DNA from: an uncultured Clostridiaceae bacterium
GTDB lineage: Bacteria > Bacillota > Clostridia > TANB77 > CAG-508
Reading direction: 5' to 3'
NCBI GenBank assembly: GCA_947647275.1
Contig: CANSJQ010000001.1
Span: forward strand, 124,001-188,000
DNA: 64,000 bases
Shown here: positions 54,809 through 63,905 of the stretch, one piece after another
Position numbering within the stretch: position 1 is the first letter of the stretch
Layout of the letters: every line of letters begins with the position of its first letter
Program-made: the position numbers and the translations under genes
Notes under the pieces: generated by a model
Databases searched by the model: none
The model's input: only the letters and a program-made list of their open reading frames with translations
Told to the model about the DNA's origin: nothing

Positions 54809-55258
54809 ATGGAAGAAAAGATTTTAAAAGAAATATTAGATGTAGTAGTAGATATAAAAACAGAACAAAAAGAAATGAAGCAAACAATGAATAAAATGGA
54901 ACAAAGATTAGATGGAATAGAACAAAGACTAGATAATGTAGAAGAAGAGCAAAAAGGAATGAAGCAAGTATTAGACGATGTAGTAGAAGAGCAAAAAGGA
55001 ATGAAGCAAGTATTAGACAATGTAGTAGAAGAACAAAAAGGAATGAAGCAAGTATTAGACAATGTAGTAGAAGAGCAAAAAGGTATGAAACAATTACAAC
55101 AAGAAATGAAGCAAGTGCAAAATGTAATGTGTCAAGACATAAAATACTTGTTAGCTGAACAAGCCGATACAAAGACCATTGTAATTGAACTTGTAAATAA
55201 AGTGGGTGAAATGGATTTAAACAACAAAGCCAAAATATATCAATTTCCAAAAAGATAA
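54809..55258 (+). CDS. Coiled-coil protein with 14-residue tandem repeats
   Basis: A 149-residue, all-helical protein. The centre has three and a half copies of a 14-residue unit (EEQKGMKQVLDNVV) encoded by nearly identical 42-base DNA repeats at 54941-55090; 14 residues equal two heptads, so the repeats form a continuous coiled coil. The N-terminus (LKEILDVVVDIKTEQKEM) and C-terminus (TIVIELVNKVGEMDLNNKAK) are unique. No signal peptide or membrane segment. AAAGGAGG precedes the ATG. It resembles short clostridial coiled-coil proteins of unknown role; length probably varies between strains. Confidence 0.7.
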   Translation: MEEKILKEILDVVVDIKTEQKEMKQTMNKMEQRLDGIEQRLDNVEEEQKGMKQVLDDVVEEQKGMKQVLDNVVEEQKGMKQVLDNVVEEQKGMKQLQQEMKQVQNVMCQDIKYLLAEQADTKTIVIELVNKVGEMDLNNKAKIYQFPKR

Positions 55259-55279
55259 AAAATACATAAATAAAAATTA

Positions 55280-55330
55280 AATTGCAGGGGTCATACTTTG
55301 GGCGACCTTTTCTACGAAGAAACTGCTAAA
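55280..55330 (+). repeat. TGCAGGGGTC-type intergenic repeat
   Basis: TTGCAGGGGTCATACTTTGG then GCGACCTTTTCTACGAAGAA is a diverged copy of the TGTAGGGGTCGC...GCGACC...TTCGAAGAA family. Confidence 0.6.
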
Positions 55331-55386
55331 ATGAATAGTACACGCTTGAAGCGTGAATAGGGGCAAAGAAAGGAAGTGTTTTAAAC

Positions 55387-56064
55387 ATGGAAACTTTTAA
55401 AAATGCCCTTATTTTTTTATTAAATGAAATAATAAATGAGCTATATCCAAAACAATGTATAATATGTGGAAAATTATATAGTGATGAAATATGTAGCAAA
55501 TGTTATAAAACATTAGAAATAGTAGCAAAATCGCAAAAAAATAAAAATAAAAGTTTTAATGAACATATATACTTATTTAAATATGGAGGAACAATAAGAA
55601 AATTAATAATAGACTATAAATTCAATGACAAAGCCTACTTAAGTGATTTTTTTACAAAAATTATAATAAAAAATGAAAAAATATGTAGAAAAATAAAAAG
55701 TTATGATATAATCATACCAGTTCCAATACATAAAAAAAGAAAAAATGAAAGAGGATATAACCAAAGTGAACTTATAGCAAAGAAAATTGCAAAAAATACA
55801 AACCAATTACAACTAGTAACAGATAGTTTAATAAAACAAAAAAACACAGTAGCACAAAGCACACTAACAAAAGAGCAAAGAAAACAAAATGTAAAACAAG
55901 TATATAAAATAGCAAATAAACAAAAAATACAAAATAAGAAAATAATTTTATTAGACGATATATACACAACTGGAAGTACAGTAGAAGAATGTTCAAAAAT
56001 ACTAAAACAAAATGGAGCAAAAGAAATTCTAGTACTAACAATAGCAAAAGACGAAATCAATTAG
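55387..56064 (+). CDS. comF: ComF-family phosphoribosyltransferase-like protein
   Basis: A 225-residue ComFC-type protein, used in natural transformation for handling incoming single-stranded DNA. An N-terminal zinc finger (CIICGKLYSDEICSKC) is followed by a type I phosphoribosyltransferase fold with VPIHKKRKNERGYNQSELIAKKIA and the PRPP motif IILLDDIYTTGSTVEEC. A binding site AAAGGAAG precedes the ATG. Other competence genes are not near. Many non-competent Firmicutes keep this gene, so competence cannot be concluded. Confidence 0.9.
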   Translation: METFKNALIFLLNEIINELYPKQCIICGKLYSDEICSKCYKTLEIVAKSQKNKNKSFNEHIYLFKYGGTIRKLIIDYKFNDKAYLSDFFTKIIIKNEKICRKIKSYDIIIPVPIHKKRKNERGYNQSELIAKKIAKNTNQLQLVTDSLIKQKNTVAQSTLTKEQRKQNVKQVYKIANKQKIQNKKIILLDDIYTTGSTVEECSKILKQNGAKEILVLTIAKDEIN

Positions 56065-56172
56065 AAGTCAGAATTCGAAAATATTGTAGGGGTGTGGCCT
56101 TGTGTCCGCCCGTTCTTCAAAGAAATCACCCTAATTCCGACATCTAACATCCGATTTCTGACATCTGAAACA
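56062..56172 (+). repeat. Compound intergenic repeat before the KAP NTPase gene
   Basis: GAAGTCAGAATTC at the left and TCTGACATCT at the right enclose a TTGTAGGGGTGTGGCC / GTCCGCCCGTTCTTCAAAGA element (56084-56125) and CCGACATCTAACATCCGATT. It combines the two repeat families seen at 21503 and 24475. Confidence 0.6.
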
Positions 56173-56186
56173 AAGGAGGAAAACAA

Positions 56187-58178
56187 ATGGAAGACCTAGT
56201 AGAAAGCATATTAGATTACATTAGAGCAGACTATACCGATTATGCCATAATGATAAATGGTGAATGGGGAAGCGGAAAGACATATTTTTGGAATCATAAA
56301 GTACGTAACAAAATAGAAACCATGGAACTAAATGGCAAAAGATATAAAACAATATATATGTCATTATATGGTATTTCAAACCTAGAAGAAATAAGTAAAA
56401 AAATATTTATAGAAACGACTCAACTAATGGATAAAAACCTAAAGAAATTCATGGGTAATAATGGACAATTAACAATACCAGAATATGCAAAAACAGGTTT
56501 AGACATGGCAAATTTCTTTGGAGTTACACAAAATGGAGACAAAATAGATTACAAAGAATTTTTCTCAACAGACGATAAAGTACTATGTTTTGATGACCTA
56601 GAAAGAGCAAATGTAGACGTAATAGACATACTAGGATATATAAATAACTTTGTAGAGCATGACCATATAAAAACAATAATAATATGTAATGAAAAAGAAT
56701 TATCAACAAAACTAAAAAATAGCAACCTAGAAATGAAAACCTTTATAGCAACATATCTTTTAGATAAAGAAGGAAGCCTAATAAAGAAAACAGATAAACC
56801 AATGGTAGAAAGAATACAAGACACCATAGAATATGTATTCGACAAAGCAAATGACTATGAAAGAATAAAAGAAAAGTTAATAGGTGAAACATTTGAATAT
56901 GCACCAGAGTTCAATTACATCATAAATGGAATATTGATGAGATATGAGAAATATCCAGATTTAATAAGATTTTTAAGAGAAAATACAAACCTTATAATAT
57001 CAACCTTTAACAAAAGTGGAACCAGAAACCTAAGAATACTAAAGCATGCTTTAAATGACTTCAAGAAAATATTTGACATGGTAAATAAATCATATCCAAA
57101 TACAAATCATAGAGTAATGCAAACAATGTTAATATTCACAATAGCTATATCATTTGAAATAAAAGCAGGAAAAGTAACAAAAGATAAATTTGTAAACATA
57201 GGAAGCAACGAAGAATATAAAGCAATATTAGTATCATCAAGGGTATTTATGGACAATAGACAATTCTATATAAAAGAATTTGATAACAACTATTATTATA
57301 ACTTTAAAGCAGAATATCGTTTCTTCAAATTCATAGAAATGTATGTACGTACACGTATATTTAATATGAAAGTATTTAAAGAAAATATGGAAGTAATAAT
57401 AAACACAGTAGATACAGACAAATTACCAGGATATAAAAGACTACTTACAGAAGAATACTGGAAAATTTCAGATGACCAATTCGACAATATTATAGAAGAA
57501 GTATTAGAAGACGTAAAAAATGGAAGAATAAAACCAATAGAAATAGTAAAAATATTTGCATATTTTATGTATTTTATAAAAAAAGACTTAATATCATATG
57601 ATATCAAAACAATAAAAAGTGTATTTATAAATGGACTTAACATATCATCATTAAATGCAAACTATTGTCCAAATGTAAAAGAAGAATTAGAGTCAATATC
57701 AGTAAAAGATATAGGAACAGATATGGAAGAAATATTAAAATACTTTGACAATGTAAATGAAACATTAAAAGACAAAATGTATAGAGAAAAAGCAGAAGAA
57801 GTATTTAAAAATGTACCAATGAAAATGGAATTATTCTACGATAAATTTGCAAAAGAATGTATGACTCTGCCAATCTTTAAATACTATGATGTATTCCAAA
57901 TGTTCCAAAGAATATCATGTGCAAGCAATGAAGATATAGTAACAATAAAAGAAATGCTAGAAGAAAGAGCAAAAAAATATACAAAAGAAATAGAACCAGA
58001 AATAAAGAATATCAGAAAATTAAAACAAGTAATGGACGATTATATAGATGGAAAAGAAAGCACAATAAAAATAGTAATGCTAGAAGACTTCTCAAAAGGA
58101 CTAGATAAGATATTAGAATTATATAAAACACCACCATTTATGAACAACAAAAAGGAAAGCAACAATGCTAATGTATAA
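56187..58178 (+). CDS. KAP-family P-loop NTPase
   Basis: A 663-residue P-loop NTPase resembling the KAP family. Walker A is INGEWGSGKTYFW (about residue 27) and Walker B is KVLCFDDLERA (about residue 130), followed by FVEHDHIKTIIICNEKEL, a sensor-like stretch. The remaining 450 residues are helical and charged without a clear domain; no transmembrane insertion is obvious, unlike in many KAP proteins. AAAGGAGG precedes the ATG. It stands alone between repeats. KAP-type NTPases are found in anti-phage systems and plasmids, but a defence role here is only inference. Confidence 0.78.
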   Translation: MEDLVESILDYIRADYTDYAIMINGEWGSGKTYFWNHKVRNKIETMELNGKRYKTIYMSLYGISNLEEISKKIFIETTQLMDKNLKKFMGNNGQLTIPEYAKTGLDMANFFGVTQNGDKIDYKEFFSTDDKVLCFDDLERANVDVIDILGYINNFVEHDHIKTIIICNEKELSTKLKNSNLEMKTFIATYLLDKEGSLIKKTDKPMVERIQDTIEYVFDKANDYERIKEKLIGETFEYAPEFNYIINGILMRYEKYPDLIRFLRENTNLIISTFNKSGTRNLRILKHALNDFKKIFDMVNKSYPNTNHRVMQTMLIFTIAISFEIKAGKVTKDKFVNIGSNEEYKAILVSSRVFMDNRQFYIKEFDNNYYYNFKAEYRFFKFIEMYVRTRIFNMKVFKENMEVIINTVDTDKLPGYKRLLTEEYWKISDDQFDNIIEEVLEDVKNGRIKPIEIVKIFAYFMYFIKKDLISYDIKTIKSVFINGLNISSLNANYCPNVKEELESISVKDIGTDMEEILKYFDNVNETLKDKMYREKAEEVFKNVPMKMELFYDKFAKECMTLPIFKYYDVFQMFQRISCASNEDIVTIKEMLEERAKKYTKEIEPEIKNIRKLKQVMDDYIDGKESTIKIVMLEDFSKGLDKILELYKTPPFMNNKKESNNANV

Positions 58179-58192
58179 AAAATCATTTTAAA

Positions 58193-58280
58193 TTGTAGGG
58201 GCGATTTTAATCACCTGTTCTTCGAAGAATTAACCTTAAATATAATCTGTAGAGGTCGCCACCTTCGGCGACCCGCAATA
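58193..58280 (+). repeat. Two TGTAGGGG/TGTAGAGG intergenic repeats
   Basis: TTGTAGGGGCGATTTTAATC with CTGTTCTTCGAAGAA, then CTGTAGAGGTCGCCACCTTC with GGCGACCC. Both belong to the dispersed family of the window. Confidence 0.65.
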
Positions 58281-58315
58281 CCAAATTAAATTTGAAAAAC
58301 AAAAAAATAAAATAA

Positions 58316-58345
58316 TGCATAAAATTTCCCTCTTTTGTCATAATA
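58316..58345 (+). promoter_or_regulatory. Forespore (sigma-G/F-type) promoter of spoVT
   Basis: TGCATA at 58316-58321, a 17-base spacer and CATAATA at 58339-58345 match the forespore sigma consensus, and spoVT is known to be sigma-G-dependent in Bacillus. It lies 34 bases before the TTG start. Confidence 0.7.
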
Positions 58346-58378
58346 AGATTAAAAGTTATGATAAAGGAGGGAAAAATT

Positions 58379-58930
58379 TTGAAAGCAACAGGTGTTGTAA
58401 GAAGAATAGATGATTTAGGAAGAATAGTAATTCCAAAAGAAATAAGAAGAACTTTAAGAATAAAAGAAGGAGATCCACTAGAAATATTTACAGATAGAGA
58501 AGGGCAAGTAATATTAAAAAAATATTCACCAATAGGAGAACTATCAGAATTTGCAACAGAATATGCGGATACGCTTGCAAAAACAACAGGGCATATAGCA
58601 TGCATAACAGATAAAGACACAGTAATAGCAGTTTCAGGGGGATCTAAAAAAGAATATTTAGAGCAAAGTATAAGTAAAGATATAGAAAAAATAATGGATT
58701 ATAAAGAAGTATACGAAAGTAAAGAAAATAATAATATAGCACTTCCAATAACCAAAAATACTGAAGCAAAAAGAAACAACTCACAAGTAGTATATCCAAT
58801 AATATCAGATGGAGACGCAATAGGAACAGTAATATTGTTATCAAAGGACGAAAAAACAAAAATGAGCGACGTAGAGAAAAAAGTAGTTCAATCAGCAGCA
58901 AGTTTTTTAGGGTCACAAATGGAAGTGTAA
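58379..58930 (+). CDS. spoVT: Stage V sporulation regulator SpoVT
   Basis: A 183-residue SpoVT, an AbrB-type DNA-binding regulator of late forespore genes. The N-terminal swapped-hairpin domain (residues 1-50) reads ATGVVRRIDDLGRIVIPKEI and RRTLRIKEGDPLEIF; the C-terminal GAF-like domain (about 60-180) includes AKTTGHIACITDKDTVIAVS and VVQSAASFLGSQMEV. The TTG start at 58379 is chosen because AAAGGAGGG lies directly upstream and MKATGVVRR is the family start. Length is normal. Confidence 0.95.
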   Translation: MKATGVVRRIDDLGRIVIPKEIRRTLRIKEGDPLEIFTDREGQVILKKYSPIGELSEFATEYADTLAKTTGHIACITDKDTVIAVSGGSKKEYLEQSISKDIEKIMDYKEVYESKENNNIALPITKNTEAKRNNSQVVYPIISDGDAIGTVILLSKDEKTKMSDVEKKVVQSAASFLGSQMEV

Positions 58931-58980
58931 CGTATAGACACACTAGTAAAAAGTAAAGTAAATAGCACAAACCATTGGTT

Positions 58981-59042
58981 TGATGTAGGGGCTTAATCAG
59001 TAAGGAATATGTAAAAGTATTTACTGAATTATGCCCTTTTTA
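58981..59042 (+). repeat. TGATGTAGGGGC...GCCC intergenic repeat
   Basis: ATGTAGGGGC at the left and GCCCTTTTTA at the right enclose CAGTAA / TTTACTG arms. The following stretch to 59207 is AT-rich leader of the next gene. Confidence 0.5.
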
Positions 59043-59207
59043 TAATTTAATGAGTTTAGAAATTTTAACTACCACAATTCTTAAAAATTACATCAACATT
59101 ACAACAATATTACATTTATATTATAAAAATCAAAAAACATTGAAAAACCTTAATAGTTGTAGTATAAATAAATTAATAATAAAAGCGATAACAAAGGAGG
59201 AAATACA

Positions 59208-59459
59208 ATGATTAAAGAATATAAAGTAAATACAGCAGAGCCAATGGACGGGGGAGTAGAATTAGGAACAGCACAAATATTACCTACTAAAATTAACAAA
59301 TGGACAAAAGTTAAAAGCTTCTTATTCAAAGAAATAAAAATAGAATTAACACCATATCAACAAAAAGTATTTAAAGAAGTACATGATTTTTGGCATCAAG
59401 ATATAACATGGACAAAAGTAAAAGACTTTTTGTTACAAGATATAGAAATAACATTATAA
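59208..59459 (+). CDS. Small protein with a duplicated WTKVK-FL motif
   Basis: An 83-residue soluble protein. The motif KWTKVKSFLFKEIKIEL (residues 31-47) is repeated as TWTKVKDFLLQDIEITL at the very end (67-83), so the second half derives from a duplication. Between them lies TPYQQKVFKEVHDFWHQD. AAAGGAGG precedes the ATG and a terminator follows. No known family. Confidence 0.62.
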   Translation: MIKEYKVNTAEPMDGGVELGTAQILPTKINKWTKVKSFLFKEIKIELTPYQQKVFKEVHDFWHQDITWTKVKDFLLQDIEITL

Positions 59460-59460
59460 T

Positions 59461-59492
59461 AAAAAAGAATTCACAAATGAATTCTTTTTTTA
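59461..59492 (+). terminator. Terminator after the duplicated-motif gene
   Basis: AAAAAAGAATTCA and TGAATTCTTTTTT flank CAAA. Confidence 0.85.
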
Positions 59493-59683
59493 TTTAATAC
59501 GAAAAAAAATATTATTAGCAAATCATAAAAGAAATAGTAAATATAAAATGAAAAAATCAGAAGTAAAAAATAGATAACTTATCAATAAATAACATAAAAA
59601 ACAGGTAAAATTATGTAAATATATTGATAATTAAATTTAATAGTGATATAATTATAATAAATGAAATTTAAAGGAGGAAAAAT

Positions 59684-60688
59684 ATGGAAAGGTCAACAAT
59701 AAAATTTATAACAATAAGTATTTTATTATTAGCTATAATATTACTTCCTAATATAGTCTCAGCAGAAACACAAAATAGCATAATAGTAAAACAATCAAAT
59801 AATTATATAATATATAATGAAAGTATAATGAAAGAAGAGTTTACATTTGCGTTTGGAAATTCAAAAGAAGAGAAAGATTTAATATACTTCCCATCAGCAA
59901 AAGCAGAAAATGGAGAAGAAGGAATAAATGTAGCATATATAGATGAAGAAACAAAAGCATATATAAATGAAACTGGAGATACTTTCTTTTTTGTAAAAAA
60001 TAAAGCAGGAGAATATATACTAGAAGGACAAAAAATAGATATAAAACAAGCATTAGATAAAAAATATGTAGAAGAAACAACAAAAAGGATAAAAGTAGAT
60101 ACAACAAAAAATAATGTAGAAGTAAAAGAAATAAATGGAGTAAAAACAGAAATAACAAAAGGAAAAGTAGTAATAACAGATGATGCAAAAGCTAAATACT
60201 CATACATATTAATAAAACTACCAACAACAGGAGAAAATGACTATACAAAATTAATGAACTTAGCAGAAAAAATATCAAATAAAGAAGAAGTAGAAAAATT
60301 AGAATTAATAGAAAAATTAAAACTAATGGAAAGTTTTTATACATTATATAAAGAAAAAGAGCCAAAATCAAATGACAGTAGTTGGTTACCAGTAGAAAAC
60401 TTAGAGATAATGCAACCAGAAGATTCAAAAAATGAAGAACAATATATAGTATATATAAAAAGTGAAAACGGAGAAGAAACAACAATAGATGCTCAATTTT
60501 TAACAAGTTATGAAAAATACACACCAATATATGAAAAAGAGACAATTAAAATAAAAGAAACAACAAAATTACCAGTAACATTTGATAGTACAATAACACT
60601 AATTGTAATATTTGCAATAATAGTAGTAGCAATAATAGTACTTTTAGTAATAAGAAAAAAAGTAAGTAAAAAAGAAGAAAAGAAATAA
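59684..60688 (+). CDS. Secreted, C-terminally membrane-anchored surface protein
   Basis: A 334-residue protein with a signal peptide (residues 1-28, cleavage near VSAET) and a C-terminal membrane helix (about 300-322) followed by a basic tail RKKVSKKEEKK. Just before the helix is KLPVTFDS, a stretch that resembles a sortase signal (LPxTx) but lacks the glycine, so covalent anchoring is uncertain. The ectodomain is charged and lacks known motifs. AAAGGAGG precedes the ATG. The next gene, 57 bases downstream, is also a surface protein, so the two may act together. Confidence 0.68.
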   Translation: MERSTIKFITISILLLAIILLPNIVSAETQNSIIVKQSNNYIIYNESIMKEEFTFAFGNSKEEKDLIYFPSAKAENGEEGINVAYIDEETKAYINETGDTFFFVKNKAGEYILEGQKIDIKQALDKKYVEETTKRIKVDTTKNNVEVKEINGVKTEITKGKVVITDDAKAKYSYILIKLPTTGENDYTKLMNLAEKISNKEEVEKLELIEKLKLMESFYTLYKEKEPKSNDSSWLPVENLEIMQPEDSKNEEQYIVYIKSENGEETTIDAQFLTSYEKYTPIYEKETIKIKETTKLPVTFDSTITLIVIFAIIVVAIIVLLVIRKKVSKKEEKK

Positions 60689-60745
60689 TAAAAATGAGAG
60701 AAATATATTTAATTATATAAGAGTAATTAGAAATAGGAGGGAAAA

Positions 60746-63700
60746 ATGAGAGAAAGACTAAATTATAAGAGTAGAAAAACTATTATAATTGTAGCAATAA
60801 TATTGCTATTAATAGCAATAGCGTCAACAGGAATATATATGTTTACAAAAGGTAATGACGAAACAAAAGCCTTTACCGAAGGTAATACTACAATAGGAGA
60901 TTCTGAAATAAATTTACCAGAAGAAAATAAAAATAGTAATTCAGTACAAGAGCCAACAATAGAACCAGAACAAGGTACACAAAATAATAATGAAGTAACA
61001 ACACAAACACCTACTGCACCAGAAACAACAAAACCAGTAACAGGAACAACAACTCAAACAACAGGAAATGTACCAAATGAAGAATACGTAACAGAAAAAG
61101 AAGAAGAAGTAGAAAAACTAGTATCAGAAAGCTTTTTAGTAGGTTGGACACCAATAAATGTATCATCAATAACAGAAGATATACAATTAAACAAACCAAG
61201 CAAGGAAGCAAAATATGAAGTAACAAAAGTAGCAACATTAGTAAATGGTGAAGCAATAAAAAATGAAAATGGAGAATTCAATACAAGAGTAAAAGCAGGA
61301 GATAAAGTTACATATGTAATAACAGTAAAAAATACAGGAAATGTAACAATACAAAACATAAAAGTAGTAGATGAACTAGCAAACTATGAAGAAACTATAT
61401 CAGTTTTAGAAATAGGAGAGAGCAAAGAATTAACAGTAATATATGAAGTAAAAGAAGAAGACATGACTGAAAATGATACAATAATAAATACAGTAAAAGT
61501 ATCAGATGAGGAAAAAACAGTAGAAGGAAAAGAAGAAATACCATCAAATCCAGCTTATAGCATACCAGTAGAGAAAATATGGAATGATAATAATAATCAA
61601 GACGGAAAAAGACAAGAAGTAATAATAGGATTATATGCAGATGGAGAAGCAGTAGAAGGAGAAACATTAACATTAGACGGAACAACATTAAAAGGTTATT
61701 TTGAAAATGTATTAAAATATAATAATGAAAATAAAGAAATAAAATACACAGTAAAAGAAGAAACACAAATTCCAGGTTATGAAACAACATATAGTGAAGA
61801 TACATTTACAATAACAAATACACATACACCAGAAACAACAACTGCAAAAGTAACAAAAGTATGGAATGATAGCAATAACCAAGATGGAATAAGACCAGAA
61901 AGCATAACAGTACAACTACAATCAACAATAGGAGAAGAAAAAGCAAATGTAGGAGAGCCAGTAGAAATTACTCCAAATGAAGCTGGAAAATGGGAATATG
62001 AATTTACAGGTTTAACAAAATATGCAAATGGAGAACTAATAAAATACTCAGTAGAAGAAACAACACTAAATTCAGAAAAATACCAAGTATCATATGAAAC
62101 AGAATTTGTAATAGAAGAAAATATAACAACAATAGTAGTAACAAATACACATACACCAGAAACAACAAGTATAAAAGTAACAAAACAATGGTCAAACGAA
62201 AATAACACAGAAAGTAGACCAAATGCAGTAATAATAGCCTTATATAATAAAGCAAATAAAGAAGTAGCAAGACAAGAGGTAACAGGAGCAAAAACAGTTA
62301 ATAATACATGGACATACGAATTCACAAACTTACCAAAATATGTAATAGGAAGTGAAGGAGTATTAGAAAGTTATAGTATAAAAGAAATAAAAGCAGATGG
62401 AAAAACAATAGTAAATGCTAATACACAATACGATGAAAACTATATAACAACATATAGTGGAACAAAAGTAATAAATACATTCTTAAAACCAAATATAAGT
62501 GTAGTAAAAGCAGTAAATGAAGAAACAGCAAGACCAGGAGATATACTAACATATACAATAACAGCAAAAAATGCAGGAAATAAAGAAGGAAAAGTAACAA
62601 TAAAAGATACAGTACCAGAAGGAACAATATTAGAAGAAGATATAACTTTAAAAATAGGAAATAATGCTACTACAAAATTAGAACAAGAAAAATTTGCAAC
62701 AGAAGGTTATGAAATAACAGTTCCAAAAAATACAACAGCAATAATAACATTTAAAGTAAAAGTAAATGTATATGCAGGAAATACTATTGATAACATAGCA
62801 AAATATACAATTCCAGGAGAAGAAGAACAAGAAACAAAAGTAAGTACACAAATAAAAGATTCAATAGTAACAATACCAACAGAAGTATCAGAAAAATATA
62901 CTATATTACTATTAGATACTTCAGGTAGTATGAATAATAATACAGATACGATGAAAAGAATAGATGCATTAAAACAATCAGCAATAGAATTTGCAACAAA
63001 ATTCTTAGAAGGTTATAATAACAACAAAATAAAGATAATAACTATTGGAAATTCATCAAGATTATTAACACCAGAATATACAAATGATATAAATGTTATA
63101 AAAAGTAAAATTAATGAAATAGGAATAATTCAAACATCAACCATGACTAATATAGATGCAGCATTTGTACTAGCAAATAAACAAATAAAAGAAGAAGATG
63201 CAACAAAAACAAGTATAATACTTATGACAGATGGAATTCCAAATTGGTATCAAGATGAAAACGGAGTTGACAAAGGACCAGGACATGATGGACTACAATT
63301 TTATACTACAACTGAAGAAATGTTAAAACGCGAATCAAAAGAATATGCATTCAAAATTAAAGAAAGAGGTGCAAAAGTATATTCATTAATTTTTGGAATA
63401 AATCAAATAACAACTTCAAATGATAGCCAAAATAAAGTAAGAAAAATGCTACAAGAAATGTCAAGTGGTTATACACAAGGGTATACTGATGAAAATGAAG
63501 TAGAACATGAATCAACTTATGTAGATGGATATTATTATGAAGCAAACACACCAAGTGACTTAACAAAGGTATTTCTTGAAATATCAAAATCAATAGATGC
63601 ACAAAGCACAGAATTTACAACTGAGCTAAATGGAGAAAACCTAATAATAAATCAAGGAATTAATAAAGGTCAAATAGTAGAATTATATGTAGATAAATAT

Positions 63701-63865
63701 ATTGAAGGAACAGAACCAGAAAAAACATTTACTTGGGAACAATTTATAAAACCAGAATATATAACATATGATGAAGAAAATAATACAATAACAATGAACT
63801 TAGTAGAATTTATGAAAGCTAATGATATAGAAATAGGACAAAAAGTATACTTTAGGTTTAGATAA
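60746..63865 (+). CDS. Large surface protein with DUF11-like, Cna-B and vWA domains
   Basis: A 1039-residue protein with an N-terminal membrane anchor (about residues 13-32) and a Thr/Pro-rich spacer (60-115). A DUF11-like repeat follows (about 165-255, YVITVKNTGNVTIQNIKVVD), then three Cna-B repeats starting VEKIWNDNNNQDG, VTKVWNDSNNQDG and VTKQWSNENN (about 275-575), a second DUF11-like repeat (about 590-700, YTITAKNAGNKEGKVTIKD), and a vWA domain (about 715-955) with an intact MIDAS start LLLDTSGSM and LMTDG. No LPxTG signal is at the C-terminus, so it is held by the N-terminal helix. Domain content suggests adhesion. GGAGGG precedes the ATG. Confidence 0.85.
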   Translation: MRERLNYKSRKTIIIVAIILLLIAIASTGIYMFTKGNDETKAFTEGNTTIGDSEINLPEENKNSNSVQEPTIEPEQGTQNNNEVTTQTPTAPETTKPVTGTTTQTTGNVPNEEYVTEKEEEVEKLVSESFLVGWTPINVSSITEDIQLNKPSKEAKYEVTKVATLVNGEAIKNENGEFNTRVKAGDKVTYVITVKNTGNVTIQNIKVVDELANYEETISVLEIGESKELTVIYEVKEEDMTENDTIINTVKVSDEEKTVEGKEEIPSNPAYSIPVEKIWNDNNNQDGKRQEVIIGLYADGEAVEGETLTLDGTTLKGYFENVLKYNNENKEIKYTVKEETQIPGYETTYSEDTFTITNTHTPETTTAKVTKVWNDSNNQDGIRPESITVQLQSTIGEEKANVGEPVEITPNEAGKWEYEFTGLTKYANGELIKYSVEETTLNSEKYQVSYETEFVIEENITTIVVTNTHTPETTSIKVTKQWSNENNTESRPNAVIIALYNKANKEVARQEVTGAKTVNNTWTYEFTNLPKYVIGSEGVLESYSIKEIKADGKTIVNANTQYDENYITTYSGTKVINTFLKPNISVVKAVNEETARPGDILTYTITAKNAGNKEGKVTIKDTVPEGTILEEDITLKIGNNATTKLEQEKFATEGYEITVPKNTTAIITFKVKVNVYAGNTIDNIAKYTIPGEEEQETKVSTQIKDSIVTIPTEVSEKYTILLLDTSGSMNNNTDTMKRIDALKQSAIEFATKFLEGYNNNKIKIITIGNSSRLLTPEYTNDINVIKSKINEIGIIQTSTMTNIDAAFVLANKQIKEEDATKTSIILMTDGIPNWYQDENGVDKGPGHDGLQFYTTTEEMLKRESKEYAFKIKERGAKVYSLIFGINQITTSNDSQNKVRKMLQEMSSGYTQGYTDENEVEHESTYVDGYYYEANTPSDLTKVFLEISKSIDAQSTEFTTELNGENLIINQGINKGQIVELYVDKYIEGTEPEKTFTWEQFIKPEYITYDEENNTITMNLVEFMKANDIEIGQKVYFRFR

Positions 63866-63866
63866 T

Positions 63867-63905
63867 AAAAAAAGACATAAGAACTAAAATTCTTATGTCT
63901 TTTTT
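63867..63905 (+). terminator. Terminator after the vWA surface protein
   Basis: AAAAAAAGACATAAGAA and TTCTTATGTCTTTTTT are mirror arms around CTAAAA. Confidence 0.9.
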
